Of a stretch of DNA of 64,000 nucleotides, positions 1 through 9,314 are shown piece after piece. Every line of letters starts with the position of its first letter. Position 1 is the stretch's first letter. This DNA is from Psychroflexus salarius (GTDB taxonomy: Bacteria; Bacteroidota; Bacteroidia; Flavobacteriales; Flavobacteriaceae): the NCBI RefSeq assembly GCF_900129035.1, contig NZ_FQTW01000004.1, positions 186,001 through 250,000 on the forward strand. The letters run 5' to 3'. The notes under the pieces were generated by a model, which saw nothing but the letters and a program-made list of their open reading frames with translations, was not told the origin of the DNA and made no database searches. The position numbers and the translations under genes are program-made.

Positions 1-1411
1 GATGTTTAAACTTCCATTCCTTATAATAACGCTTAATCGTTTGATCAAGTAAATCTTCACCGATAATATAACCTAATTGTGCCAAAAACACAGCACCTTT
101 TGAATAAGCTGAAATTCCATAAGCTTGATTATACTGATAACGATCGGCATGCGTTGTTTGTGGTTGTTCAAAGCCAGAATTCGCTAAACTCACATAACCT
201 CTATAAGTTCGATCAAATGGAAATTCAGGATTGTTGTCCATCACCTCGTTTTCAGCTAAAGTTGAAATATAAGTTGTAAAACCTTCATCCATCCATTCAT
301 GTTGAGCTTCATCAGTGGCTAAAAGATGTTGAAACCAAGCATGCGCCATTTCGTGAGCCGTCACTCCAACTAAGCTTCCAAAACTGCGTTCACCTGTAAT
401 TAATGTACACATGGCATATTCCATACCGCCATCACCGCCTTGCATAACTGAATATTGTTTGTAAGGATATTGACCAATATGTTTATTGAAAAACAAGAGC
501 AAATCTTCAGTTTTAGACTGAAGGTTGACCCAATTATCTTTGATGTCTTTATTATCTTTATATAAGAAATGAAGCGTTGTGCCATCACTAGCTATACGTT
601 TATCATGGATATAATCTGGATCTGCAGCCCATGTAAAATCATGTACATTAGGTGCAACAAAATGCCAAGTCAAAGTTTTACCACGACGTTTTACTTTAGT
701 GCCTTCATCTTGGTAACCATAACCAACTTCATTAGGGTTTTGAATGTAGCCTGAGCCACCTAAAATATAATCTTTATCTATGGTGATTTTAACATCAAAA
801 TTTCCCCAAACACTATGAAACTCTCGACCAATATAAGGGTCTGCATGCCAACCTTCAAAATCGTATTCAGCTAATTTCGGATACCATTGCGTCATCGAAA
901 GGGCAACACCTTCAGCATTATTTCGGCCTGATCGTCTAATTTGAACAGGCACTTGACCTTTAAAATTCATGTCTAAAGTTGTACTTTCTCCAGGTAAAAT
1001 TGGGTTGGCTAACTTAACTTCTAAAACTGTTCCAGCAACTTCGTAAGCAACTTCTTGACCATCTTGATAAAGAGAGTTAACTTTCATAAAACCAATCTCG
1101 TCATCTTTAAGTTTCGAAATTCGATCACCAACTCTTGGGTCTGGATCTTTAATTGTTCTTGAACGAACATCCATCTCACTACCTGGCTGAAAAGCATTAA
1201 AATAAAGATGATAGAAAACCTGAGTTAAAGTATCTGGTGAGTTATTAGTATATACTAATTCTTGCTCACCATCATATTGATAATTTTCTACATCAAAGTC
1301 AACTTCCATTGTGTAATTGACGCTTTGCTGCCAATAGTTTGTATTATTGCGTTGCGCAAAATTGAAGGTTGACCATAAACAAAGACATAAAATTGAAAGT
1401 TGTTTAAACAT
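1..1411 (-). CDS. M1 family zinc aminopeptidase, truncated by window edge
   Basis: An open frame reads leftward from an ATG at 1409-1411 to base 1 without a stop, giving about 470 residues; the C-terminal part lies outside the window. The N-terminus is a short hydrophobic signal peptide (MFKQLSILCLCLWSTFNFAQ), so export is likely. A beta-sandwich N-domain leads to GGMEYAM, a variant of the GxMEN substrate-binding motif, then HEMAH (residues 353-357, bases 341-355) and Glu376 in MDEGF. This is the HExxH-18-E zinc site of gluzincins. The family removes N-terminal residues from peptides. The ATG lies 4 bases after the stop of the S8 protease, so it is the third gene of a proteolysis operon. Family assignment is firm; substrate is unknown. 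Confidence 0.93.
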   Translation of the reverse strand, partial: MFKQLSILCLCLWSTFNFAQRNNTNYWQQSVNYTMEVDFDVENYQYDGEQELVYTNNSPDTLTQVFYHLYFNAFQPGSEMDVRSRTIKDPDPRVGDRISKLKDDEIGFMKVNSLYQDGQEVAYEVAGTVLEVKLANPILPGESTTLDMNFKGQVPVQIRRSGRNNAEGVALSMTQWYPKLAEYDFEGWHADPYIGREFHSVWGNFDVKITIDKDYILGGSGYIQNPNEVGYGYQDEGTKVKRRGKTLTWHFVAPNVHDFTWAADPDYIHDKRIASDGTTLHFLYKDNKDIKDNWVNLQSKTEDLLLFFNKHIGQYPYKQYSVMQGGDGGMEYAMCTLITGERSFGSLVGVTAHEMAHAWFQHLLATDEAQHEWMDEGFTTYISTLAENEVMDNNPEFPFDRTYRGYVSLANSGFEQPQTTHADRYQYNQAYGISAYSKGAVFLAQLGYIIGEDLLDQTIKRYYKEWKFKH

Positions 1412-1415
1412 AAGT

Positions 1416-3092
1416 TTATAGTTTTGAAGCATAAATTAAAGCATTATACATATTTACCATTTTCCCAGACTTTGAAAGCTCATTAAACGCCTTTTTATTT
1501 TCTGGGTCTCCACCAACATTAACTTGTATTGAAGAAGATAAACCACTATTTATAATAGCCTCTTTAACTTGTGCAGCTGTTAATTTTGGATACAAAGAAC
1601 GAATCATCGCCGCAACTCCAGCAACATTTGGTGATGCCATTGAAGTCCCTTGTAAAAACTCGTATTTATCTAAAGGAACTGTTGAGTAAATTGCAGATCC
1701 AGGTGCAAAGACATCAACATCATCTTTACCGTAGTTAGAGAAACTAGAGACTAGATTTTCACTATAACTTGGTGTAATTGAACCAACATTAATAAAGTTG
1801 TTGGCAATTTCAGAAGTTTGCCCTGGCCATTCATCATTAGGGTAAACACGGTTTTCATCTAAATCAATACCTTCGTTCCCTGCTGCATTAACAATTAAAA
1901 CATCGTTTTCTTCTGCATACTTAATAGCACCGTTTACCCAATCTGTGTGTGTTGAAAAGTATTTTCCGAAAGAGGTATTAATTACTTTTGCACCGTTATC
2001 AACTGCATAACGAATACCTAAAGCGATATCTTTATCGTACTCATCACCATCTGGAACAGCACGAACACTCATGATTTTTACATTTGAAGCAGCACCGCTC
2101 ATTCCTACATCGTTTTGACGTGATGCTGCGATAATACCTGCAACGTGAGTTCCATGTCTAGCATCTGCTTTCTCTGGGTCTGGACCTGTAACTTGGTTAT
2201 TTCCGTAGTATTTAGTTGACCAATCGTCTGGATTATCACCTAATTTTTCAGCACGTGCGTTTAAATCTAAGTTATAATGATAATCTAGCTGACTTTGAAA
2301 GTAATTAATACCGCCATCTAATTGTTCAATAGCTGCAGAAATATCTTCACCAACATTGTTCATAATATTAAGCATGAACATTTTTTGTTGAGATAATGCC
2401 GCATCATTGGTTTCGAGTGCTTTAAGATTTTCGATAGTTAGTGGTTTACCTTTAAGTGAGTCCGTTAAATTTACTTGAGCAACTTCAACTTGTTTCTTTA
2501 AACCCTTATAATAATCTGAATTTTGTTTTGCCTTCTGAACATCTTCATCAAATTCAGCTTTGGCTTTCATGTACATTTCGTACTCGGCTTTATTTTCAGC
2601 TGAAATATCTTCGGCTGTTTTGCTTTCGTACTTCGGCTGAAGGTCGCGAACAATTCTTGTTTTTTCAAGATTTTCTTCAACAATATCTCCTAAGAAGTTC
2701 CAACCGTAAACATCATCTACATAACCATTTTTATCGTCATCTATATTATTATTTGGTATTTCATCTTCATTAACCCAAAGGACGTCTTTTAAATCTTCGT
2801 GTTCAATGTCTATACCACTATCAACAACCGCAACAATTACTGTTTCGCCTTCATAATCCTTGATGAGTTCTTCATAAGCGAGATTAATACTCATTCCGGG
2901 AATAGTATCGGTCAATAAGTCTAATGACGACCATGACTTACGCTGATTTTCGTCTAGTTGAGAAACTTTTGCTGTTTCATTATTTTGGTTTTTTAAAGCT
3001 GATGCTTCAAATTTAGGACCGCTTGCACAGCCAACTAATAACCCAGTTGCCAGTATAAAGCCTGTGGTTTTTTTAATTGAATTTATATTCAT
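1416..3092 (-). CDS. S8 (subtilisin-like) serine protease, lipoprotein
   Basis: 558 residues. The N-terminus has a lipobox (LVGC, Cys22), so the mature protein should be lipid-anchored in the envelope. The triad is visible: Asp91 in VVDSGIDIEHEDL, His313 in RHGTHVAGI and Ser484 in GTSMASPNVAG, with the oxyanion Asn406 in NAAGNEG. The Asp and His blocks are about 220 residues apart, far more than the roughly 35 of classical subtilisins. The insert (about 105-300) is charged and partly helical, rich in Lys, Glu and Ala, and may cap or regulate the active site. The gene is 9 bases downstream of the MBL hydrolase and 4 upstream of the M1 peptidase, so the three are probably co-transcribed. Confidence 0.93.
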   Translation of the reverse strand: MNINSIKKTTGFILATGLLVGCASGPKFEASALKNQNNETAKVSQLDENQRKSWSSLDLLTDTIPGMSINLAYEELIKDYEGETVIVAVVDSGIDIEHEDLKDVLWVNEDEIPNNNIDDDKNGYVDDVYGWNFLGDIVEENLEKTRIVRDLQPKYESKTAEDISAENKAEYEMYMKAKAEFDEDVQKAKQNSDYYKGLKKQVEVAQVNLTDSLKGKPLTIENLKALETNDAALSQQKMFMLNIMNNVGEDISAAIEQLDGGINYFQSQLDYHYNLDLNARAEKLGDNPDDWSTKYYGNNQVTGPDPEKADARHGTHVAGIIAASRQNDVGMSGAASNVKIMSVRAVPDGDEYDKDIALGIRYAVDNGAKVINTSFGKYFSTHTDWVNGAIKYAEENDVLIVNAAGNEGIDLDENRVYPNDEWPGQTSEIANNFINVGSITPSYSENLVSSFSNYGKDDVDVFAPGSAIYSTVPLDKYEFLQGTSMASPNVAGVAAMIRSLYPKLTAAQVKEAIINSGLSSSIQVNVGGDPENKKAFNELSKSGKMVNMYNALIYASKL

Positions 3093-3101
3093 GATAAAAG
3101 A

Positions 3102-3959
3102 TTAATTAAATAATTCGTTAAATGTATAGGTGTTATGGTGTCGTGCACCTTTTTCAGTATCTTTAAGTGTAATAATTTCATTATGTGCATCATGCTCTAA
3201 AAACAAAAAGTAGTCTTTAGCAACAGCCTCTTGTAAAAATGCTTTTTTCTCTTTTAATGTTAGTAAAGGTCTTGTATCATAACCCATCACAAAAGGTAGC
3301 GGCACATGACCAGCGGTTGGTAGTAAATCAGCTGCAAAGACTAACTTTTTGCCCTTGTAGTCTATAATAGGAATCATTTGTTTATCAGTATGTCCATCAA
3401 CAAATAAAACTTCAAAACCAAGCTCGTCATAGAAATGCCGTTGTTGGCTACGCTCTAAAAATTCAAGCTGTCCTGCTTCCTGCATCGGTAAAAGATTCTC
3501 TTTTAAGAATGAGGCTTTTTCTCGATCATTAGGATTTACTGCCCAATCCCAATGCTCTTTATTAGTCCAAAATTTTGCATTTTTAAAAGCTGGCTCGTAA
3601 CCAGTTCGGTCTTTATTCCACTGAACACTACCGCCACAATGGTCAAAATGAAGATGGGTCATAAAAACGTCTGTAATATCATCACGAGTAAACCCTTTTG
3701 CTTTAAGCGATTTATCTAAGCTGTGGTTGCCCCAGCGGTAATAATAACTAAAAAACTTTTCGCTTTGTTTATCGCCCAAGCCTGTATCTATTAAAATAAG
3801 GCGTTTACCATCTTCAATAAGCAGACTTGTGGCTGCAATATCAATCATGTTATTAGAATCGGCAGGATTAGTCCTTTGCCATAATGATTTTGGGACTACG
3901 CCAAACATAGCACCTCCATCAAGCTTAAAATTTCCTGTTTCAATAGGATGTAAGGTCAT
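3102..3959 (-). CDS. MBL-fold metallo-hydrolase
   Basis: 285 residues with no signal peptide. The metallo-beta-lactamase metal site is complete: HLHFDH at residues 102-107 (HxHxDH), a His in VDGHTDKQM, an Asp in FAADLLP and a late His in FLEHDAHNE, consistent with a two-metal centre. The overall pattern resembles AHL-lactonase/YtnP-like hydrolases, but members act on many substrates, so no specific reaction is claimed. It is the first gene of the operon with the S8 and M1 peptidases. It is divergent from the antiporter at 4053, leaving about 90 bases for both promoters. Confidence 0.85.
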   Translation of the reverse strand: MTLHPIETGNFKLDGGAMFGVVPKSLWQRTNPADSNNMIDIAATSLLIEDGKRLILIDTGLGDKQSEKFFSYYYRWGNHSLDKSLKAKGFTRDDITDVFMTHLHFDHCGGSVQWNKDRTGYEPAFKNAKFWTNKEHWDWAVNPNDREKASFLKENLLPMQEAGQLEFLERSQQRHFYDELGFEVLFVDGHTDKQMIPIIDYKGKKLVFAADLLPTAGHVPLPFVMGYDTRPLLTLKEKKAFLQEAVAKDYFLFLEHDAHNEIITLKDTEKGARHHNTYTFNELFN

Positions 3960-4052
3960 ACAAATAATTTAAATTGCAAAATACTAAAACTGTCTTAACT
4001 ATAGCTTTCATATAATTTGAATTATGCTATTTTTAACAACAAAATTTTAACA

Positions 4053-5915
4053 ATGGTAGAATTAGCAGGAATAATAATTTTAGGAATTATGGCACAGTGG
4101 TTTGCTTGGCGGTTTAAAATCCCTGCTATTTTACCTTTAATTTTAATTGGTTTACTTGTTGGGCCAATCGCCACACTTTTCACAGAAGATAACACTAAAC
4201 TCATAGAACCTATTTGGAATGGTGAATCTGGCTTGTTTCCTGGAGAAAGCTTATTTTATTTCGTGTCATTGGCTATTAGTATTATTTTATTTGAAGGTGG
4301 TTTAACCTTACGTCGTGGAGAAATATTAAATGTTGGTCCTGTAATTGTTAAGTTAATTACTGTTGCTGTGGCCATTACATTTGTTGGCGCAGGTATTGCT
4401 GCCCACTTTATTCTTGGTCTTAGCTGGCAAATTTCATTATTATTTTCTGCGCTGATTATTGTAACTGGTCCAACTGTGATATCTCCCATACTTAGGAACA
4501 TTCCACTTAAAAAAGATGTTTCTGCAATTTTAAAATGGGAAGGTATTTTAATTGATCCAATCGGTGCGTTAATTTCAGTTTTAGTGTTTGAGTTTATTAT
4601 GGCTGGTCAAGGTGAAGCCTACACAAGAACGGCTTTAATCGAGTTTGGAAAAATTGTTTTATTTGGTTTCACATTCGGTTTTACTTTTGCACATGCTTTA
4701 GCTTTCGCTATAAAAAAGAAAGTGATACCACATTATCTATTAAACGTTTTTACTTTAGCAACTGTTTTAGGCGTCTTTGTTTTAGCAGACCATTTTGCTC
4801 ATGAAAGCGGTCTTTTAGCAGTGGTTGTGATGGGAATTATCATGGGAAATACCAACTTACCAAATTTAAAAGAGCTTCTGTATTTTAAAGAATCACTAAG
4901 CGTACTTTTAATTTCGATTTTATTTATCCTGCTTGCTGCCAACATTAATTTTGAAGACCTCATGCTGGTTTACAACTGGGAAACGCTTATTTTGTTTGTC
5001 GTAGTTGTTTTTGTTGTGAGACCTCTTGGTGTGTTTTTAAGCAGTATAAAATCACCTTTAAAAACTAATGAAAAAATCTTTGTGAGTTGGGTTGGCCCAA
5101 GAGGAATTGTAGCTGCAGGTATTGCTTCTTTATTCGGTTTACGCTTAATGGGGCAAAACATACCAAATGCAGAATTAATAACGCCTTTAGTATTTACCGT
5201 TGTTTTGGGTACTGTTTTATTAAACGCCACAACAGCACGCCCATTTGCTAAACTAATAGGTGTATATTTAACAGACTCGAAAGGTATTTTAATTGTTGGC
5301 TCTTCCTCATTTTCGCGTCTTATCGCTAAATATCTTATCGACAATAACCGCCATGTAGTTATTGTTGATAATAATAAAAGTAATATCGAAAACGCCAAAA
5401 AAATGGGTATTGACGCTATTAACTCTAATATTTATTCTGAAGATTTAATCGATAACATAGAACTTAGTGACGTTGGTTACATGATGGCGCTTACTGGAAA
5501 TACATCTGTAAACAAAAAAGCCATTGAGAACTTTGCGAAAAATTTTGGTGAACACGGAACCTTCAGAGTAATCTCTTCTGAAGAAATGGAAAATCCAGAA
5601 GAAAACCCTAAAGAAGGCTTATTTTCTCATACTGATGATTACATTAAATTGGTCAACTTAACAAGACGCTATCCTAAAATTCATGAAATTGAACTCAATT
5701 CAAAAGAACATTACGATGGCTTAGTTGAAATAAGTAAAGGAAATAGCGATATTATACCGTTATTTATTAAAGACAATGAAGGTAATCTTGAAATTATACC
5801 TTCAGACAGTACTTCGGTTGAAGTCGCCGAAGATGATAAACTAGTTTACCTTGGTAAAGAGTTTGAAAAAGAAAACTCAGACGAAGTTTTAAAAGAAAAC
5901 ACATTGAAAGCCTAA
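4053..5915 (+). CDS. CPA1-family Na+(K+)/H+ antiporter with C-terminal RCK/TrkA-N domain
   Basis: 620 residues from the ATG at 4053. A longer reading from a TTG at 4017 adds 12 polar residues ahead of the first membrane helix and is less likely. About 12 hydrophobic helices fill residues 1-390. The transport core includes GPTVISPILRN followed by WEGILIDPIGA, which carries the essential membrane Asp of the NhaP/CPA1 family. From about 400 a soluble GILIVGSSSFSRLIAKYL segment with a GxxxxG-like turn marks a Rossmann TrkA-N domain, then a TrkA-C-like tail, suggesting nucleotide gating. It exchanges monovalent cations for protons across the inner membrane. dprA follows after 17 bases. Confidence 0.9.
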   Translation: MVELAGIIILGIMAQWFAWRFKIPAILPLILIGLLVGPIATLFTEDNTKLIEPIWNGESGLFPGESLFYFVSLAISIILFEGGLTLRRGEILNVGPVIVKLITVAVAITFVGAGIAAHFILGLSWQISLLFSALIIVTGPTVISPILRNIPLKKDVSAILKWEGILIDPIGALISVLVFEFIMAGQGEAYTRTALIEFGKIVLFGFTFGFTFAHALAFAIKKKVIPHYLLNVFTLATVLGVFVLADHFAHESGLLAVVVMGIIMGNTNLPNLKELLYFKESLSVLLISILFILLAANINFEDLMLVYNWETLILFVVVVFVVRPLGVFLSSIKSPLKTNEKIFVSWVGPRGIVAAGIASLFGLRLMGQNIPNAELITPLVFTVVLGTVLLNATTARPFAKLIGVYLTDSKGILIVGSSSFSRLIAKYLIDNNRHVVIVDNNKSNIENAKKMGIDAINSNIYSEDLIDNIELSDVGYMMALTGNTSVNKKAIENFAKNFGEHGTFRVISSEEMENPEENPKEGLFSHTDDYIKLVNLTRRYPKIHEIELNSKEHYDGLVEISKGNSDIIPLFIKDNEGNLEIIPSDSTSVEVAEDDKLVYLGKEFEKENSDEVLKENTLKA

Positions 5916-5932
5916 CAGCACCATTAAACTTT

Positions 5933-7039
5933 ATGAACAGCGAAGAATTGCAATATCTCATCGCCCTAAAGCAAATCCCAAACGTAGGCGATGCTACAGC
6001 CAAAAAATTAATACAACATTTTGGCTCAGCAAAAGCAGTTTTTTCAGCCAACAACACCGACTTACTCGCTGTAAATGGTTTTGGTCAACATAAATTAAAG
6101 CAGTTTAGAGACCCAAGCTATTTGAAACTTGCCGAAGAAGAAGCCCGTTTTATTGAAGAAGAACAAATACAAGTGACTTACTTCAAAGACAAAAGCTATC
6201 CACAAAACCTAAAGCACTGCATTGATGGTCCAATTGTTCTTTTTCAAAAAGGTAATATTGATCTTCAAAAACAACATATTATTAGTATTGTTGGTACACG
6301 ACAAATCACGAGCAACGGCATAAATTTTTGCGAACAACTTATAGAAACCTTAGCACCACTTAACCCCATAATTATTTCAGGATTTGCTTATGGTGCAGAT
6401 ATTTGTGCTCATAAAAAAGCCTTAGATCTTAATTTACAAACTGTTGCTGTTTTAGCACATGGTCTTAACACACTTTACCCTAAAGCACATAAAAAATACG
6501 AAACCAATATTTTAAAAAATGGCGGGTTTATGACCGATTTTTGCAGTTATCAAAATTTTGACCGTAATAATTTTTTAGGTCGTAATCGCATCATAGCAGG
6601 CATAAGTGAAGCAACTATCGTTATAGAGAGTGCAGAAAAAGGCGGCTCTTTAGTCACAGCCGATATTGCCAATTCATATAATCGAGAAGTTTTTGCAGTT
6701 CCAGGTAGACCTACAGATAAATTTAGTAAAGGCTGTAACAACTTGATCAAAAAACAACAAGCGCATGTTTTAACCGAACCTGCAGATGTTATTTACATGC
6801 TCAATTGGGATTTAGAAGAACAAAAACAAGTTCAACAAACTGAGTTATTTGTAGAGCTTACAGCAGAAGAAGAAACCTGTATTCAAGCCCTAAAAAAACA
6901 GTCTAAAGCCGAACTTGACGAAATTTGTAGATTAACTCAGTTACCAAGCTATAAAATTGCACCTATTTTACTAAATTTGGAACTGAAAGGTCTTGTAAGG
7001 CCTTTACCAGGAAAATTATATGAAATCATAAATTACTAA
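5933..7039 (+). CDS. dprA: DNA-processing protein DprA
   Basis: 368 residues. An N-terminal helix-hairpin-helix/SAM-like region (IPNVGDATAKKLIQHFG) precedes the Rossmann-like core with VGTRQIT, ISGFAYGADICAHKKAL and FLGRNRIIAGISEATIVIES, which are diagnostic of DprA/Smf. A C-terminal winged-helix-like segment ends the protein. DprA loads RecA onto incoming single-stranded DNA in natural transformation. It follows the antiporter by 17 bases and precedes a small lipoprotein by 1 base. Together with comEC at 47 kb it suggests at least part of a competence apparatus. Confidence 0.96.
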   Translation: MNSEELQYLIALKQIPNVGDATAKKLIQHFGSAKAVFSANNTDLLAVNGFGQHKLKQFRDPSYLKLAEEEARFIEEEQIQVTYFKDKSYPQNLKHCIDGPIVLFQKGNIDLQKQHIISIVGTRQITSNGINFCEQLIETLAPLNPIIISGFAYGADICAHKKALDLNLQTVAVLAHGLNTLYPKAHKKYETNILKNGGFMTDFCSYQNFDRNNFLGRNRIIAGISEATIVIESAEKGGSLVTADIANSYNREVFAVPGRPTDKFSKGCNNLIKKQQAHVLTEPADVIYMLNWDLEEQKQVQQTELFVELTAEEETCIQALKKQSKAELDEICRLTQLPSYKIAPILLNLELKGLVRPLPGKLYEIINY

Positions 7040-7040
7040 T

Positions 7041-7481
7041 ATGAAAATTTTATCAAAACTAGGCTTATTTAGCCTTGCCATTGTTGCTTTAAGTTGTGCT
7101 AAAGAAACACCACAAGAAGTAAAAAAGTTTAAAACTTTAATGGGTGAAACAATTGAAATTCATGATGAGGTTATGCCAAAAATGAGTAGCTTGAATCAAA
7201 ACATTCAAAAGCTAGATACTCTAAAAAGTATAGACTCACTGAAGCAGCAACAAGCAATTAAAGACTTAAAATCAGCTCACGACCAAATGATGTCTTGGAT
7301 GAAGGATTTTAGCAACACTTTTACAAGAGCTGAAATAAATCAAGGCTTACAAACTGAAAATTTAGACAGTATTAAACTCAAATTAAATGAGTTGAAAAAC
7401 TTAAATTCAGAAGCTACCAAAATGAAAAAAGCTATTTTAAATAGTCTTGAAGAGGCTCAAATGCTTGTTCAAAATAAATAA
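7041..7481 (+). CDS. Small coiled-coil lipoprotein of unknown function
   Basis: 146 residues. A signal peptide with lipobox (LSCAKE) predicts a lipid-anchored envelope protein. The rest is almost entirely helical and heptad-like, rich in Lys, Leu, Gln and Asp, with two likely coiled-coil arms (about 40-80 and 95-140). Similar flavobacterial proteins carry the uninformative label viral A-type inclusion protein. It starts 1 base after the dprA stop, so translation is probably coupled. A rho-independent terminator follows. No enzymatic motif was seen. Confidence 0.8.
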   Translation: MKILSKLGLFSLAIVALSCAKETPQEVKKFKTLMGETIEIHDEVMPKMSSLNQNIQKLDTLKSIDSLKQQQAIKDLKSAHDQMMSWMKDFSNTFTRAEINQGLQTENLDSIKLKLNELKNLNSEATKMKKAILNSLEEAQMLVQNK

Positions 7482-7498
7482 TGGCCACTAAAAAAACT

Positions 7499-7526
7499 AA
7501 AAAGCGACTTTAAAGTCGCTTTTTTT
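7499..7526. terminator. Bidirectional rho-independent terminator
   Basis: A perfect 22-base palindrome (arms AAAGCGACTTT / AAAGTCGCTTT, 7501-7522) is flanked by A and T runs. It lies between the convergent ends of the dprA operon (plus) and the SUF operon (minus), and its T run overlaps the DUF3078 stop codon. Confidence 0.85.
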
Positions 7527-8424
7527 ATAGCCTAAAATTAACGCCTACACCTAAAACCTCTCTGATCTGGAAGCCATTAACAGCGTTATCATCATAAATA
7601 GCTTGGAAAGTAAAGTTTGTTGAAATATACTTATTGATACTCATAACGATATTCATCGTATAATCAATATCAATATTTTGAGGGTCTTCAATATAATTAG
7701 AGTATAAGTTTAAGATATTTTCCATAGTAATATCTTCCATCAAGGTAAATTTACCATAAGCATTTACAGACGCACCAAATTCTGTTCTAATCCAATCATT
7801 TTGATCGATACCAAAAAAATCGCCATCTTGGTAGCCAGGTGTCGTTGTAAATTTCTTGTTAGCCGTGATAATTCTACCTGTAACTGGAGAAAAATTAACT
7901 TTCAAATTTTCGCTTTCTTTCCAAAGAAAACCTAAACCTAGCTGCGTATAAGCTGGTGATAAAAATTCAGTTTGTGTTGTTCTGAGTTCTTCTCCTGTGT
8001 TTGGATCTTCACTAAAACTGTAACCTTTGTCAAATTGAGTTCTAAAATTTAACAAAGCTGAAGCATACCATTTACTCTCGTTAATTTGTCTGCCAACAAC
8101 CGAGTTAATTTCTAAACGGTCACTGGTTTTACGATAAAAATCTTGATCCTTAGTTTTATTAATACCAAAATCCCCTAAAAATTTGGTATCCCAGGTATAA
8201 TTGCCTTTTTTATAATTCAAATTATAGTTGACAATAATATTAGCCGAATAATTTGAAGTTCCACCACCTTGCCATTCGGCATTAAATGCAGACTGATTTA
8301 TAAGTAGCGAAAAGTTACCACCACTTGTCCAAGTTGAATCTTTTGGTGTTTGTGTTTGAGCACTAACTGAAAAGCTTATTAAACTAAGAACAGTTAGAGA
8401 TAAGAAAATGAAGTTTTGTTTCAT
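7525..8424 (-). CDS. DUF3078 outer-membrane beta-barrel-like protein
   Basis: 299 residues with a signal peptide ending near SVSAQ. The mature chain starts with WTSGGNFSLLINQSAFNAEWQGGG and continues as alternating aromatic/polar beta strands to a terminal GVGVNFRL, typical of an outer-membrane barrel and of the DUF3078 family. Its function is unknown. It is the last gene of the SUF transcription unit, 37 bases after the DUF2480 gene, and ends in the shared terminator at 7499-7526. Whether it has anything to do with iron-sulfur assembly cannot be told from sequence. Confidence 0.8.
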   Translation of the reverse strand: MKQNFIFLSLTVLSLISFSVSAQTQTPKDSTWTSGGNFSLLINQSAFNAEWQGGGTSNYSANIIVNYNLNYKKGNYTWDTKFLGDFGINKTKDQDFYRKTSDRLEINSVVGRQINESKWYASALLNFRTQFDKGYSFSEDPNTGEELRTTQTEFLSPAYTQLGLGFLWKESENLKVNFSPVTGRIITANKKFTTTPGYQDGDFFGIDQNDWIRTEFGASVNAYGKFTLMEDITMENILNLYSNYIEDPQNIDIDYTMNIVMSINKYISTNFTFQAIYDDNAVNGFQIREVLGVGVNFRL

Positions 8425-8461
8425 GGTTTAAAAATTTTAAAAACGCAAATGTATTAAATTT

Positions 8462-8980
8462 TTAAACTTTATTTCGTGACTGTTTATATAAAGGCACTGC
8501 TGAACAAGCTTCACCAAACATTATACTTTTAACCTCAGGTTGAAGTTTTTGCTGTAAAAGCAAATAAGCATTCTGAGGCACTGGTTTATTACTGCATCCT
8601 TTTATGATGATTGGTTTATTTTTGAATTCTGAAGCATCAAAACTTTGCAAAACTTCTGCGTATAGTATGCTTTCAAGTGTTTCAAGATTTCCGTAAATTA
8701 TTTTTTTAGCAAATTGACTTAAGTGTGATGAAATAAGCATATAAGCCCAGGCTGGTACAATAGCGTCAGTAGAGCAGTGAAGGGCAACATAAGCATCTTT
8801 ATAAACAGACCAATCATGAGACTTCAATTCGGCTCTAAATTCCTTTTCTCGAAGTATAAATCCTTCAACAAGCCAATTTTTAAGATCAATTTCAAAACGT
8901 GTGCCTTCTTGATAAAAATCTTCAAGATTAATCGTGACTAATTTGCTATTTGCAACGCGATTAATAATTTCTTCAGCCAT
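8462..8980 (-). CDS. DUF2480 family protein in the SUF operon
   Basis: 172 residues, cytoplasmic with no signal peptide. I recognise the DUF2480 family from the N-terminal IINRVANSKLVTINLEDF block, the central KDAYVALHCSTDAIVPAWAY segment and KPIIIKGCSNKPVP. Conserved Cys residues in ALHCS, IKGCS and GEACSAVP could bind metal or a cluster, but this is inference. The gene is 3 bases from the DUF59 gene upstream, so it is translationally close to SUF factors. In Flavobacteriia this family is commonly found next to suf genes; function unassigned. Confidence 0.85.
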   Translation of the reverse strand: MAEEIINRVANSKLVTINLEDFYQEGTRFEIDLKNWLVEGFILREKEFRAELKSHDWSVYKDAYVALHCSTDAIVPAWAYMLISSHLSQFAKKIIYGNLETLESILYAEVLQSFDASEFKNKPIIIKGCSNKPVPQNAYLLLQQKLQPEVKSIMFGEACSAVPLYKQSRNKV

Positions 8981-8983
8981 AAT

Positions 8984-9310
8984 TTAAAGCATTCCTAATT
9001 CTAACTTTGCCTCTTCACTCATTAAGTCTTGTGACCAAGGCGGATCAAAAGTAAGTTCAATTTCTGAATCTTTAACTTGGTCAAGTGATTTTACTTTTTC
9101 GTTAACTTCTTGAGGTAATGATTCGGCAACTGGACAGTTGGGAGAAGTTAAAGTCATTAGTATTTTTACCTCATAATCTTCATTTACAAAGACATCGTAA
9201 ATTAAACCGAGCTCGTAAATATCAACCGGTATTTCTGGGTCATAAATTGTTTTTAATACACGAACAATTTCTTCGCCTAATTTTTCAGTATCTATTGTTT
9301 GTTCAGACAT
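8984..9310 (-). CDS. DUF59/MIP18-family Fe-S maturation factor (SufT-like)
   Basis: 108 residues. The MIP18/DUF59 fold is recognisable from IYDPEIPVDIYELGLIY and MTLTSPNCPVAESLP, which holds the family's reactive Cys, and the DPPWSQDLMSEEA ending. Relatives (SufT, eukaryotic MIP18, PaaD) help move Fe-S clusters to client proteins. It sits 4 bases downstream of sufE, consistent with SufT function. PaaD-type phenylacetate roles are unlikely because no paa genes are near. Confidence 0.9.
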   Translation of the reverse strand: MSEQTIDTEKLGEEIVRVLKTIYDPEIPVDIYELGLIYDVFVNEDYEVKILMTLTSPNCPVAESLPQEVNEKVKSLDQVKDSEIELTFDPPWSQDLMSEEAKLELGML

Positions 9311-9314
9311 AGTT

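Noticed and set aside
4017-4052. TTG-initiated extension of the antiporter
   Set aside because: It adds 12 residues before a normal membrane start. The ATG at 4053 gives the expected N-terminus.
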